From Streptomyces griseicoloratus (lineage in GTDB: Bacteria > Actinomycetota > Actinomycetes > Streptomycetales > Streptomycetaceae): a stretch of 48,862 nt of DNA. The translations under genes were made by a program, and so were the position numbers. The stretch covers positions 1 to 48,862 of the forward strand of contig NZ_JACVQF010000230.1 of NCBI RefSeq assembly GCF_014534645.1, written 5' to 3'. Below are positions 33,338 to 41,169 of this stretch, in pieces (position 1 is the first letter of the stretch; each line of letters starts with the position of its first letter). The notes beneath the pieces are model-generated. The model saw only the letters and a list, made by a program, of their open reading frames with translations. It made no database searches and was not told where the DNA came from.

Positions 33338-34927
33338 TCACTGGGGCTGGTTGCCGTGCTTGCGCGTGGGCAGCGGCGCGTGCTTGTCGCGCAGCATGGC
33401 CAGCGCGCCGATCAGCGCGGAACGGGTGTCGGCGGGGTCGATGACGTCGTCGACCAGGCCGCGCTCCGCGGCGTAGTAGGGGTGCATGAGTTCCCGGCGG
33501 TACTCCTCGATACGGGCCGCACGGGTGGCGTCCGGGTCGTCGGACGCGGCGATCTCCCGTCGGAACACCACGTTCGCCGCGCCCTCGGCGCCCATCACGG
33601 CGATCTCGTTGGTGGGCCAGGCCAGCGCGACGTCGGTGCCGATGGAGCGGGAGTCCATCACGATGTAGGCGCCGCCGTACGCCTTGCGCAGCACCAGGGA
33701 GATCCGCGGCACGGTGGCGTTGCAGTACGCGTAGAGCAGCTTCGCGCCGTGCCGGATGACGCCGCCGTGCTCCTGGTCGACGCCGGGCAGGAAGCCGGGC
33801 ACGTCGACGAGGCTCACGAGCGGGATGTTGAAGGCGTCGCACATCTGGACGAAGCGTGCGGCCTTCTCCGAGGACTCGATGTCGAGGACGCCGGCCAGCG
33901 TCTGCGGCTGGTTGGCCACGATCCCGACGACCTGGCCGCCGAGCCGGGCGAGGGCGCAGATGATGTTGGGCGCCCAGCGCGCGTGCACCTCGAAGTAGTC
34001 GCCGTGGTCGACGATCTCCTCGATGACGGCGTGCATGTCGTAGGCCCGGTTCGGGTCGGCGGGGACGAGGTCGAGCAGCGACGCGTTGCGCCGGTCCGCG
34101 GGATCGTCGACCGGCTCGGACGGGGGCAGCTCGCGGTTGTTGGACGGCAGGTACGACAGCAGGTGGCGTACGTCCTCCAGGCAGTGCTCCTCGTCGTCGT
34201 ACGCGAAGTGGGCGACGCCCGAGGTGGCGGCGTGGACGTCGGCGCCGCCCAGCCCGTCCTGGGTGATCTGCTCGCCGGTCACCGCCTGCACCACGTCGGG
34301 GCCGGTGATGAACATCTGCGAGGTGCCGCGCACCATGAAGACGAAGTCGGTGAGGGCCGGGGAGTAGGCGGCGCCGCCCGCGCAGGGGCCCATGATGACG
34401 CTGATCTGCGGGATGACCCCGGAGTTGCGCACATTGCGCTGGAAGATGCCGCCGTAGCCGGCGAGGGCGGTGACGCCCTCCTGGATGCGGGCGCCGGCGC
34501 CGTCGCACAGGCCGATGACGGGGGCACCGGCCTTCTCCGCCAGGTCCATCAGCTTGTGGATCTTCTGCGCGTGCGCCTCGCCGAGGGCGCCGCCGAAGAT
34601 GCGGAAGTCATGGGCGTACGCGAAGACGGTGCGGCCGTCGACGCTGCCCCAGCCGGTCACCACGCCGTCGCTGTAGGGCCGCTTGGCCTCCAGGCCGAAG
34701 CCCGTGGCGCGGTGCCGGCGGAACGGCTCGGTCTCCGTGAACGTGCCCTTGTCGAACAGCAGCTCCAGCCGCTCGCGGACGGTGAGCTTGCCCTTCTTCT
34801 TCTGCGCCTCGGTGGCCTGTCGGCTGGGTCCGGTCAGCACCTGCTCGCGCAGTCCGGCCAGTTCCGCCACGCGCCCGGCCATCGTCACGGTCGGGGGGCC
34901 CGGCGGCTGTTCCTCAACGATGCTCAT
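33338..34927 (-). CDS. Acyl-CoA carboxylase beta (carboxyltransferase) subunit
   Basis: A 529-residue crotonase-fold carboxyltransferase of the PccB/AccB type, which transfers carboxyl from biotin to acetyl- or propionyl-CoA. Motifs include KLTVRERLELLFDKGTF, VFAYAHDFRIFGGALGEAH, the oxyanion segments LCDGAGARIQEGV and VIMGPCAGGAAYSPALTDF, and in the second half VDVPGFLPGVDQEHGGVIRHGAKLLYAY and KAYGGAYIVM. The start ATG (MSIVEEQPPG) is at 34927. No biotinylated alpha subunit is present here, so it must pair with a housekeeping one. It likely supplies extender units for the polyketide synthase. Whether acetyl- or propionyl-CoA is preferred depends on one active-site residue (Asp or Ile) that I did not assign. 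Confidence 0.93.
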   Translation of the reverse strand: MSIVEEQPPGPPTVTMAGRVAELAGLREQVLTGPSRQATEAQKKKGKLTVRERLELLFDKGTFTETEPFRRHRATGFGLEAKRPYSDGVVTGWGSVDGRTVFAYAHDFRIFGGALGEAHAQKIHKLMDLAEKAGAPVIGLCDGAGARIQEGVTALAGYGGIFQRNVRNSGVIPQISVIMGPCAGGAAYSPALTDFVFMVRGTSQMFITGPDVVQAVTGEQITQDGLGGADVHAATSGVAHFAYDDEEHCLEDVRHLLSYLPSNNRELPPSEPVDDPADRRNASLLDLVPADPNRAYDMHAVIEEIVDHGDYFEVHARWAPNIICALARLGGQVVGIVANQPQTLAGVLDIESSEKAARFVQMCDAFNIPLVSLVDVPGFLPGVDQEHGGVIRHGAKLLYAYCNATVPRISLVLRKAYGGAYIVMDSRSIGTDVALAWPTNEIAVMGAEGAANVVFRREIAASDDPDATRAARIEEYRRELMHPYYAAERGLVDDVIDPADTRSALIGALAMLRDKHAPLPTRKHGNQPQ

Positions 34928-35136
34928 GCCTGTCCTTTCCGGATGCGAGGGAGGGTGGTTCTCGTCGACGCGCCGAGCGGCGCGGTACGCCGTGCGCCAG
35001 GCGCGGCACGACATACCTCTCATCCTGGGCAATTCCGATACAGGCCCGCTTGAGGCCGCCGTGAACCGCCGTGGGCCGGCCGCGTCCCGCCCGGTGAGCG
35101 CCGGGTGCCGGGCGGGGCGCGGCCGCTCCCGGCGCG

Positions 35137-35982
35137 TCAGGCGCGCCAGGCTCCGGCCGCCGCGGCGTCGGCGACGTAGGCGGCGAAGTCGCGCGGCTCC
35201 CGGCCGAGGGCCTCGCGGACGCCGTCCGAGACCTTCCGCTCGTAGCCCTGGGCGATGGGGTGCATGGCCGCGGCCCACATCTCGGCGTCCGGCTTGGGGA
35301 CGCCCTGCTCCACCAGCTCGGCGACGAACTCGTCGGCCGTGAGCGGCGTGTAGCGGACCGTGCGGCCGGTGGCCCCCCGGATCAGGTCCAGGACCTCGGA
35401 CAGGGGCACGGGCGCCGGCCCGGACAGCTCGTAGGTACGGCCCGCGTGGCCCTCCTCGGTGAGCGCGGCGACGGCGACGGCGGCGATGTCCTCGACGTCG
35501 ATCCAGCTGGCGGCACCGTCCCCGGCGGGCAGTCGCAGCTCGCCGGAGAGCACGCCGTCGTTGAAGAAGCCCTCGCTGAAGTTCTGGGCGAACCACCCCG
35601 GCCGCAGCACCGTCCAGTCCGGGCCGCCGCCCTGGACGGCGGCCTCGCCGGCGAGGAAGTCCTCGCTGGTCTCGGTGGCGGAGCCGTAGTAGCCGGGGGT
35701 GTCCACCCCGCGCGCGGACAGCAGGACCAGGCGCTCCACACCGGCGCGGGCCGCCGCCTCGACGAACGCGCCGGTCCTGCGGGCGCCGTCGAGCTGGACG
35801 ACGTACACCCCGCGGACGCCGTCGAGGGCCGGGCCCCAGGTGGACTCGTCCAGCCAGTCGAAGCGGTGCTCGGCGCTGCGGGACGCGGCGCGCACCGGCA
35901 CGCCGCGCTCGGTGAGCTGCCGTACGACGCGGCTTCCGGTCTTTCCGGTGCCGCCGATCACGAGAACGGGTTCGAAGGTCAT
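35137..35982 (-). CDS. NmrA-like NAD(P)-binding oxidoreductase
   Basis: A 281-residue atypical short-chain dehydrogenase with Rossmann motif LVIGGTGKTGSRVVRQL at the N-terminus, VYVVQLDGARRTGAFVEAA, LVLLSARGVD, and LRPGWFAQNFSEGF. The YxxxK catalytic pair of classical SDRs is not evident, as usual for NmrA-like proteins. Comparable proteins act as tailoring reductases in polyketide loci or as redox sensors. It is divergent from the SDR at 36126, sharing a 143-base promoter region, so a joint tailoring role is plausible. Substrate unknown. Confidence 0.82.
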   Translation of the reverse strand: MTFEPVLVIGGTGKTGSRVVRQLTERGVPVRAASRSAEHRFDWLDESTWGPALDGVRGVYVVQLDGARRTGAFVEAAARAGVERLVLLSARGVDTPGYYGSATETSEDFLAGEAAVQGGGPDWTVLRPGWFAQNFSEGFFNDGVLSGELRLPAGDGAASWIDVEDIAAVAVAALTEEGHAGRTYELSGPAPVPLSEVLDLIRGATGRTVRYTPLTADEFVAELVEQGVPKPDAEMWAAAMHPIAQGYERKVSDGVREALGREPRDFAAYVADAAAAGAWRA

Positions 35983-36125
35983 GGCCGGAGACTAAATCCG
36001 GAATCGTGCCCGCAGACCGGGCGGTGTGCCGGGAGTGGGCGGGCGGTGAGAGCACGGGAGGACGATCGCACTCGCGGCCCTGGCATCAGCGGTCGCCACG
36101 GTCGAGAGAATCGGGAGTTTCCTGC

Positions 36126-36893
36126 ATGACAGCCCTCACGAACAAGACGGCATTGGTCACGGGCGGAAGCCGGGGCATCGGGCGCGCCATCGCCAAGCGG
36201 CTGGCGAAGGAGGGCGCGCTGGTCGCGCTGACCTACTCGAGCGACGAGGCCGCCGCCAAGGAGACGGTGACCTCGATCGAGGCCGCCGGTGGCCGCGCGT
36301 TCGCCTTCCGCGCGCAGCTCGGCGTCCCGGGTGACGCCGAGGCCCTGTGGCAGGAGTTCGACGCGCGCATCGGTCAGCACTCCGACAGGCCGGGCCTGGA
36401 CATCCTGGTGAACAACGCGGGCATCGCCGGCCCGGGCCTCATCCACGAGGTCTCCGAGGAGGACTACGACCGGGTGTTCGCGGTCAACGCCAAGGCCCCG
36501 TTCTTCATCATCCAGAAGGGCCTGGAGCGACTGCGTGACGGCGGCCGCATCGTCAACATCTCCTCCGGTGTCACCAAGGTGGCCTTCCCCGGCATGACCT
36601 CCTACGCGGCCACCAAGGGCGCCCTGGAGGTGCTGACGCTGACGCTGGCCCAGACGCTGGGCTCGCGCGGCATCACCGTCAACGCGGTGTCGCCGGGCAC
36701 CATCGAGACCGACATCCACCCGTGGATGGCCGACCCGGACGCCAAGGCCCACGCCGCCGGCTTCTCCGTCTTCAACCGTGTCGGCCAGCCCGAGGACGTC
36801 GCCGACGTGGTCTCCTTCCTGGCCTCGGACGACGCCCGCTGGGTCACCGGCCAGAACATCGACGCGAGCGGAGGTTCCGGCCTGGGCATCTGA
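36126..36893 (+). CDS. SDR-family oxidoreductase (3-ketoacyl reductase-like)
   Basis: A 255-residue classical SDR: TGGSRGIGRAIAKRLAKEG, NNAGIAG, catalytic serine in VNISSGV, and Y-A-A-T-K in SYAATKGALEVLTLTLAQ, with PGTIETDIHPWM and WVTGQNIDASGG at the end. After strand two the sequence LTYSSDE favours NADPH. GGGAG lies eight bases before the ATG. Such enzymes reduce keto groups in polyketide tailoring; the close relatives I recognise by motif include ketoreductases of the FabG type. It is divergent from the NmrA-like gene and followed by a strong hairpin. Confidence 0.87.
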   Translation: MTALTNKTALVTGGSRGIGRAIAKRLAKEGALVALTYSSDEAAAKETVTSIEAAGGRAFAFRAQLGVPGDAEALWQEFDARIGQHSDRPGLDILVNNAGIAGPGLIHEVSEEDYDRVFAVNAKAPFFIIQKGLERLRDGGRIVNISSGVTKVAFPGMTSYAATKGALEVLTLTLAQTLGSRGITVNAVSPGTIETDIHPWMADPDAKAHAAGFSVFNRVGQPEDVADVVSFLASDDARWVTGQNIDASGGSGLGI

Positions 36894-36939
36894 CGATTCG
36901 ACCACGAGGGGTCTTCTTCCGTTCCGCACACGGAAACCC

Positions 36940-36972
36940 GCCGCCTCCTCCCCGCCCAGGGGAGGAGGCGGC
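36940..36972. terminator. Intrinsic terminator after SDR gene
   Basis: A 14-base perfect stem (36940-36953 with 36959-36972) has a five-base loop, 46 bases beyond the SDR stop. The following minus-strand oxidase gene converges, so it may serve both. A weaker pairing (GAGCGGGCCT with AGGCCCGCTC, 37048-37100) lies nearer the oxidase gene end. Confidence 0.82.
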
Positions 36973-37126
36973 TCCCTTGTGTGCCCTGCCGCTTGTCCCC
37001 CGGCCGCATGTGCGCCCGGCCGCCCTTGTGTGTCGTCGGGGAAACGACGGAGCGGGCCTCCGGTCGCCGAGGGTTCGCCTCGTCGTCCGAAGGCCCGCTC
37101 GTTCGGCCGGGGCCGTGGGCAGGGCC

Positions 37127-38761
37127 TCAGGGCCTGATGCTGAGCGCGTGCCGGAACAGGTTGTTCGGGTCCCAGGTGCGCTTCGCCGCCTGGAGGCGGG
37201 CGTAGCCGTCCTTGAAGTAGAGCGTGCCCCAGTCGATGCCCGAGGTGTTCAGCGCGGGGTCGGCGAGGTCGGAGTCGGCGTAGTTGATGAACGCGCCGTC
37301 GTTGACGCCCCCGGGGCGCGGAACGCCGCCGGTGGCGGCGTGCACGTCGCGGTAGAACTCCCGCACCCAGGCGATGTTCTGGGCGTCCTCGGCCTGGGTG
37401 GCCCACAGGTCGATGAAGAGCATCTTGATGATGGAGTCGCGCTGGGCGGTGGCCGTGGCGTTCGACGCGAGCTGGTTGGCCCGCGCGCCGTAGCCCGCGA
37501 TCTCCACGAGGGCGGCCGGGTTGTCGTAGTCGGTGCGGTTCAGGTGCTTCCAGAACGCCTGGAGCTGGGCCGCGGGGAACGGCTTGCGCAGATAGGCGGA
37601 CTTGGCCTTGAAACGGCCCTTGCCCTCGAAGCCGCTGCCGCCGAGACCCGGCCAGTTGAGCACGTTGTACAGCCAGTCGACGCGCTTGCGGGTGTCGACG
37701 CGGTACGTCAGTCCCGTGCCCGCGACGATCGCCGCGAGGTAGTCGTCGAGCAGCCGGTCGGCGTCCGGCACGGCCGAGTCGATCTGCGTGGTCAGCAGGA
37801 ACTCGCCGGCCGAGCGGTGCCGCGGCTTCAGGGCGCTGAACAGCTTCGCGTACGGGGAGGTCGGCGACTGGTTCACCGCGTGCCACACCGAGAAGTTGCT
37901 GAGCAGACGGGTGAACGCCGCCTCCGTCATGCCGGTCCAGGAGAAGGCGACCTCGGAGAGGATCAGCTCCCGGGGCGCCTTGGGCAGGAGGGCGGCCGGC
38001 GTGGTGCCGGTCGCGCCCGGGGTGCGGAACCAGTAGCGCGTGACGATGCCGTAGCTGCCGCCGCCCGCGCCGGTGTGGGCCCACCACAGCTCGCGGTTCG
38101 GGTCGTCCTGTGCGCAGGTCGCGACGATCTTGCGGGCCCTGCGGTCGGCGCCGACGACCACGATCTCGACGGCGTGCAGGTGGTCGACGGTGATGCCGTG
38201 CGAACGGGCCAGCGGGCCGTAGCCGCCGCCGGCGACGTGGCCGCCCACGGCGACGGACGGGCAGGTGCCGCCCGGCAGGGTGACGCCCCAGCCGTTGTAC
38301 AGGGTCTCGTAGACGTTGCCGAGCCGGGCGCCCGGCTCCACGGCGAACGCGCGGCGCGTCGAGTCGTAGCCGATGGCCGTCATGGCGGAGACGTCGATGA
38401 GGACGCGTATGTCGGGGTTGCTGGTGAAGTCCTCGTAGCAGTGCCCGGCGCTGCGCACGGTGAAGCGCAACCCCTGGTCGAGGGTCTCCTGGACGGCCTG
38501 GACGACCTGGTCGGCCGTGCTGGCGACGAGGACGTAGGCGGGCGTGCCCACCCAGCGGCCGTTGGCGCCGGTGACGAGCGGGGCGTAGCGCGGGTCGTCG
38601 GGTGTGACCTTGACGAGCGTGTCGCCGGCGACGGCCTCGGCCGCCGTCGGTGTGGCGGCGTACGACTCGCCCGCCCAGCCGCCGAGGGCCGGGAGAGCGA
38701 GGGCTGCGCCGCCGGCCACCGCGCTGTTTCGCAGGAACACCCGGCGGGACAGTCGGGTCAT
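37127..38761 (-). CDS. Secreted FAD-linked oxidase, berberine-bridge-enzyme type, bicovalent flavin
   Basis: A 544-residue protein starting MTRLSRRVFLRNSAVAGGAALALP, a twin-arginine (Tat) signal, so it is probably exported folded. The VAO-type FAD-binding domain spans about 70-260. H107 in SAGHCYED and C167 in PGGTCPSVAVGGH are at the two flavin-attachment positions, sixty residues apart as in glucooligosaccharide oxidase, indicating both 8-alpha-histidyl and 6-S-cysteinyl linkage. The C-terminal BBE segment ends YLKD-like as ARLQAAKRTWDPNNLFRHALSI. Such enzymes oxidise alcohols or catechol-like groups, using oxygen. In the polyketide locus it may do a late oxidation outside the cytoplasm; the substrate is unknown. 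Confidence 0.9.
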   Translation of the reverse strand: MTRLSRRVFLRNSAVAGGAALALPALGGWAGESYAATPTAAEAVAGDTLVKVTPDDPRYAPLVTGANGRWVGTPAYVLVASTADQVVQAVQETLDQGLRFTVRSAGHCYEDFTSNPDIRVLIDVSAMTAIGYDSTRRAFAVEPGARLGNVYETLYNGWGVTLPGGTCPSVAVGGHVAGGGYGPLARSHGITVDHLHAVEIVVVGADRRARKIVATCAQDDPNRELWWAHTGAGGGSYGIVTRYWFRTPGATGTTPAALLPKAPRELILSEVAFSWTGMTEAAFTRLLSNFSVWHAVNQSPTSPYAKLFSALKPRHRSAGEFLLTTQIDSAVPDADRLLDDYLAAIVAGTGLTYRVDTRKRVDWLYNVLNWPGLGGSGFEGKGRFKAKSAYLRKPFPAAQLQAFWKHLNRTDYDNPAALVEIAGYGARANQLASNATATAQRDSIIKMLFIDLWATQAEDAQNIAWVREFYRDVHAATGGVPRPGGVNDGAFINYADSDLADPALNTSGIDWGTLYFKDGYARLQAAKRTWDPNNLFRHALSIRP

Positions 38762-39022
38762 GTCGGTGTACCTCCGTGAGGATGTGCTGTCCGGGAATTG
38801 CGGATATCGCTGTGGGGGTGTGGGTTCGAACCGCATGGGCACAGAACTCGACAACCACAGCCGTTCCTCACGCGGAGGTGGCGTGGGTTCATGACGTTCA
38901 GCCCCAATGGCGCCGAACGTTATCGGCCAGTTCGCACCGTCAGGTAACCCATGGCCAATTCCGTTTGTGTCGGTGGGCCGCCGGTGCCGCGGCACCGGCC
39001 GGTCCGGCGGTCCGGGGGTGGC

Positions 39023-40831
39023 TCAGACGGCGCGTGCCCGCCGGGCCGAGCGGCTGTGGGCGAGCACGTCGACGGCGCGCCAGGCGCGCGGCTGCCCCTC
39101 CACGGGCGTGTAGTCGACGGCCGACGCGGTGGCCGCGCGGGTGGCGTCGCAGACCTGGATGGCCCCGGCGGGGGCGGTGCTCAGCAGCCCCTGGCACAGG
39201 TCCAGAAGGGCTCCGTTGACAGAAGGGGGTACGGCCTGCCCCGGCCGGAAGCGGACGAGCGCCTGGCCGGTGGCGACGGAGGCGTGCAGGACGACGCCCC
39301 GGCGCGGCTGCGGACGGCGCGGGTTCACGCCGGCGGGCACGGCCGCGGCGAGCGTCTCGCGCAGCGCCGCGGCGGCGCGGACCGCTCGCAGGGCGGCGCT
39401 CTCGTCCTGTTCGGTACGGAACAGACCGAGGGTGACCGGGCCTATCGTGGCGACGGGCTCTCCGCCGAACCGCTCGATCTGCCCCCGGGCCGTGGCGCCG
39501 GCGCACTCCAGCAGCTCGTCCATGGCCTCTTCGGAGTACCCCGCCACGTTGGCGCCGGGCGCCGGTACGGGGATTCGGGTGCGGGCCAGCAGGACGCTCA
39601 GACGCTGGCGCTCCGTCACCAGCTGGGTGCCGGAGGCCTGCCCCGGGACCGGACGGCGCGCCGTGACCGTCCGGGCGGCCGGGACCGTGCGCGGCTGGGC
39701 GGAGCCCGTCAGCGGGCCGCGCGGCTGGGACAGGGCGCGGGACGGGACCGGCCGCGCGGCGACGGGGCGCTCGGCGGCCGGGGCGAGCGGGAGGCTGTTC
39801 ACGCGGCTCTGCCACGCGGCGGCGCCGGGGACCGTCCCCTGGGCGCCCGCGAAGGAGCGGGTCGTGAGCGGGGCCGCGACGGGGGCGGCCGGGGCGCCGA
39901 GCCGGGCGGCAGGGACCGCCGTCCCGTCGTGGTTGCGGTCGCGCGCGGCGGACGGCACGGTGCCGAGCGGGCGATGCCCCTCCGTCCGCGCGTCGGCGCG
40001 TCCGCCGGCGGCCGCCGTGGCGCCCGGGCCGAGGGCCGCGCCGCCGAACACGGGGGTGTCCAGGAGGTCCAGGGCGGGGTCCTGGGCGAGGATCGCCTGC
40101 TGGAGGCGGCGCAGTTCGTGGCCGGGCTCCAGGCCGAGGTCCTCGATCAGGGTGGCCCTGATGCGGTTGTAGACGCCGAGGGCGTCGGCCTGCCTGCCGC
40201 ACCGGTACAGGGCGAGCATCAGCTGCCCGGAGCTGCGCTCGCGCAGCGGCTCGGTCTCCACCGTGGCCTCGATCTCGCCGATGACGGCGTAGTGCTGGCC
40301 GCAGCGCAGCCGGGCCTCGAAGTAGTCCTCCATGACGTCGAGGCGGGCGTTCTGCACGGCGGTCAGCTCCGGCCACATGATGCCGATCTCGACGAGGTCG
40401 GCGAGGACCGGGCCGCGCCACAGCTCCAGCGCGCGGCACAGCAGGGCGAGGGCCTCGTCCGGGGCGTCCTCGGTCAGCTTGGCGCGGCCCTGCGTGACCC
40501 ACCTGCGGAAGAGGTGCAGGTCGACCTGGTCCGGTTCGACGCGGATCATGTAGCCCGGTACGCGGGTGACGAGCTCCGCGGACGGGCCCCGGGCCGGGGC
40601 GTGCGTGCCGAGCAGGCCCCGCAGGCTCCAGACGGCGTTCTGCAGGATCTTGCGGGCGGTCGCGGGGGCGTTGTCGGCGCTCCACAGGGCCGACAGCAGC
40701 TGACTGGTGGGGACCACCTGGTTGGCCTGGAGCAGCAGGTAGCCCAGGGTCGCGCGCTGCTTCGTGCCCCCGAGGGGAACCGGTAGGTCGTCCGACGTGA
40801 CTTCGAGCGGTCCCAGCATCCGAAAGCGCAT
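39023..40831 (-). CDS. SARP regulator fused to degenerate nucleotide-cyclase-like domain
   Basis: A 602-residue protein. MRFRMLGPLEVTSDDLPVPL is taken as start since GGGGGAGAC immediately precedes the ATG. Winged helix (1-95) and BTAD (100-260, ending LGLEPGHELRRLQQAIL) are followed by a 150-residue alanine/proline/arginine-rich linker and then a domain (about 415-585) with features of class III adenylate/guanylate cyclases: LSVLLARTRIP, IERFGGEPVATIGPVTLGLF, AALRAVRAAAALRETLA, LHASVATGQALVRF. The metal-binding aspartates of active cyclases are not visible, so catalysis is unlikely. SARP-cyclase-type fusions are known in PimR/SanG-like regulators of polyenes and nucleosides, which also carry ATPase modules; here they are lacking. 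Likely pathway activator. Confidence 0.85.
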   Translation of the reverse strand: MRFRMLGPLEVTSDDLPVPLGGTKQRATLGYLLLQANQVVPTSQLLSALWSADNAPATARKILQNAVWSLRGLLGTHAPARGPSAELVTRVPGYMIRVEPDQVDLHLFRRWVTQGRAKLTEDAPDEALALLCRALELWRGPVLADLVEIGIMWPELTAVQNARLDVMEDYFEARLRCGQHYAVIGEIEATVETEPLRERSSGQLMLALYRCGRQADALGVYNRIRATLIEDLGLEPGHELRRLQQAILAQDPALDLLDTPVFGGAALGPGATAAAGGRADARTEGHRPLGTVPSAARDRNHDGTAVPAARLGAPAAPVAAPLTTRSFAGAQGTVPGAAAWQSRVNSLPLAPAAERPVAARPVPSRALSQPRGPLTGSAQPRTVPAARTVTARRPVPGQASGTQLVTERQRLSVLLARTRIPVPAPGANVAGYSEEAMDELLECAGATARGQIERFGGEPVATIGPVTLGLFRTEQDESAALRAVRAAAALRETLAAAVPAGVNPRRPQPRRGVVLHASVATGQALVRFRPGQAVPPSVNGALLDLCQGLLSTAPAGAIQVCDATRAATASAVDYTPVEGQPRAWRAVDVLAHSRSARRARAV

Positions 40832-40996
40832 GTCTCCCCCACGAGTCGAGCCAACCGACCTCTGCCAACTTGCCAAAAATTTACAAACCAGCAGCCCGGT
40901 TTGTCAAAGCCCTGACTCGTCGGCCACGCGGACCGGCCACCCGACAGGGACCGGAACCAGGGCCCCGCTTTCCTGACGGGACGACAAAACAGCAGA

Positions 40997-41033
40997 CCAG
41001 AGGGCCCGGACGGGGGATTACCGGGCCCTCTGG
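40997..41033. terminator. Intrinsic hairpin between aminotransferase and SARP genes
   Basis: Thirteen-base perfect arms (40997-41009 with 41021-41033) have an eleven-base loop. It lies 137 bases downstream of the aminotransferase stop and upstream of the SARP promoter on the same strand, so it separates the two transcripts. Confidence 0.75.
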
Positions 41034-41105
41034 AGTATCGCGATCCGCCTGGGGTGGCGGGTGACACAGGGAGCGATGATGTGGTTGTCGGATGCTGGAT
41101 GCGGG

Positions 41106-41156
41106 GCCTGCGACCCTCAAATGAGACCGGATGGTCTGTTCTTCGGGGTCGCAGGC
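41106..41156 (-). terminator. Compound hairpin just after aminotransferase stop
   Basis: GCCTGCGACCC (41106-41116) pairs with GGGTCGCAGGC (41146-41156); inside is a second small stem AGACC-GGAT-GGTCT. It begins 14 bases after the aminotransferase stop on the minus strand. Together with the hairpin at 40997-41033 it forms a double terminator. The rest of 40832-41169 should hold the SARP promoter. Confidence 0.65.
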
Positions 41157-41169
41157 GCGCCACGGGCGG

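Noticed and set aside
32828-33444. Plus-strand frames following the TetR gene
   Set aside because: They run through hairpins and short repeats and then antisense to the carboxylase epsilon gene; no motif or ribosome binding site.
34928-36055. N-terminal extension of the carboxylase beta gene through the NmrA-like gene
   Set aside because: The frame is open but its translation there is a shadow of the NmrA-like gene; the conserved carboxylase starts at 34927.
38762-38995. N-terminal extension of the flavin oxidase
   Set aside because: The twin-arginine signal starts at the ATG at 38761; upstream codons would bury the signal and lack family similarity.
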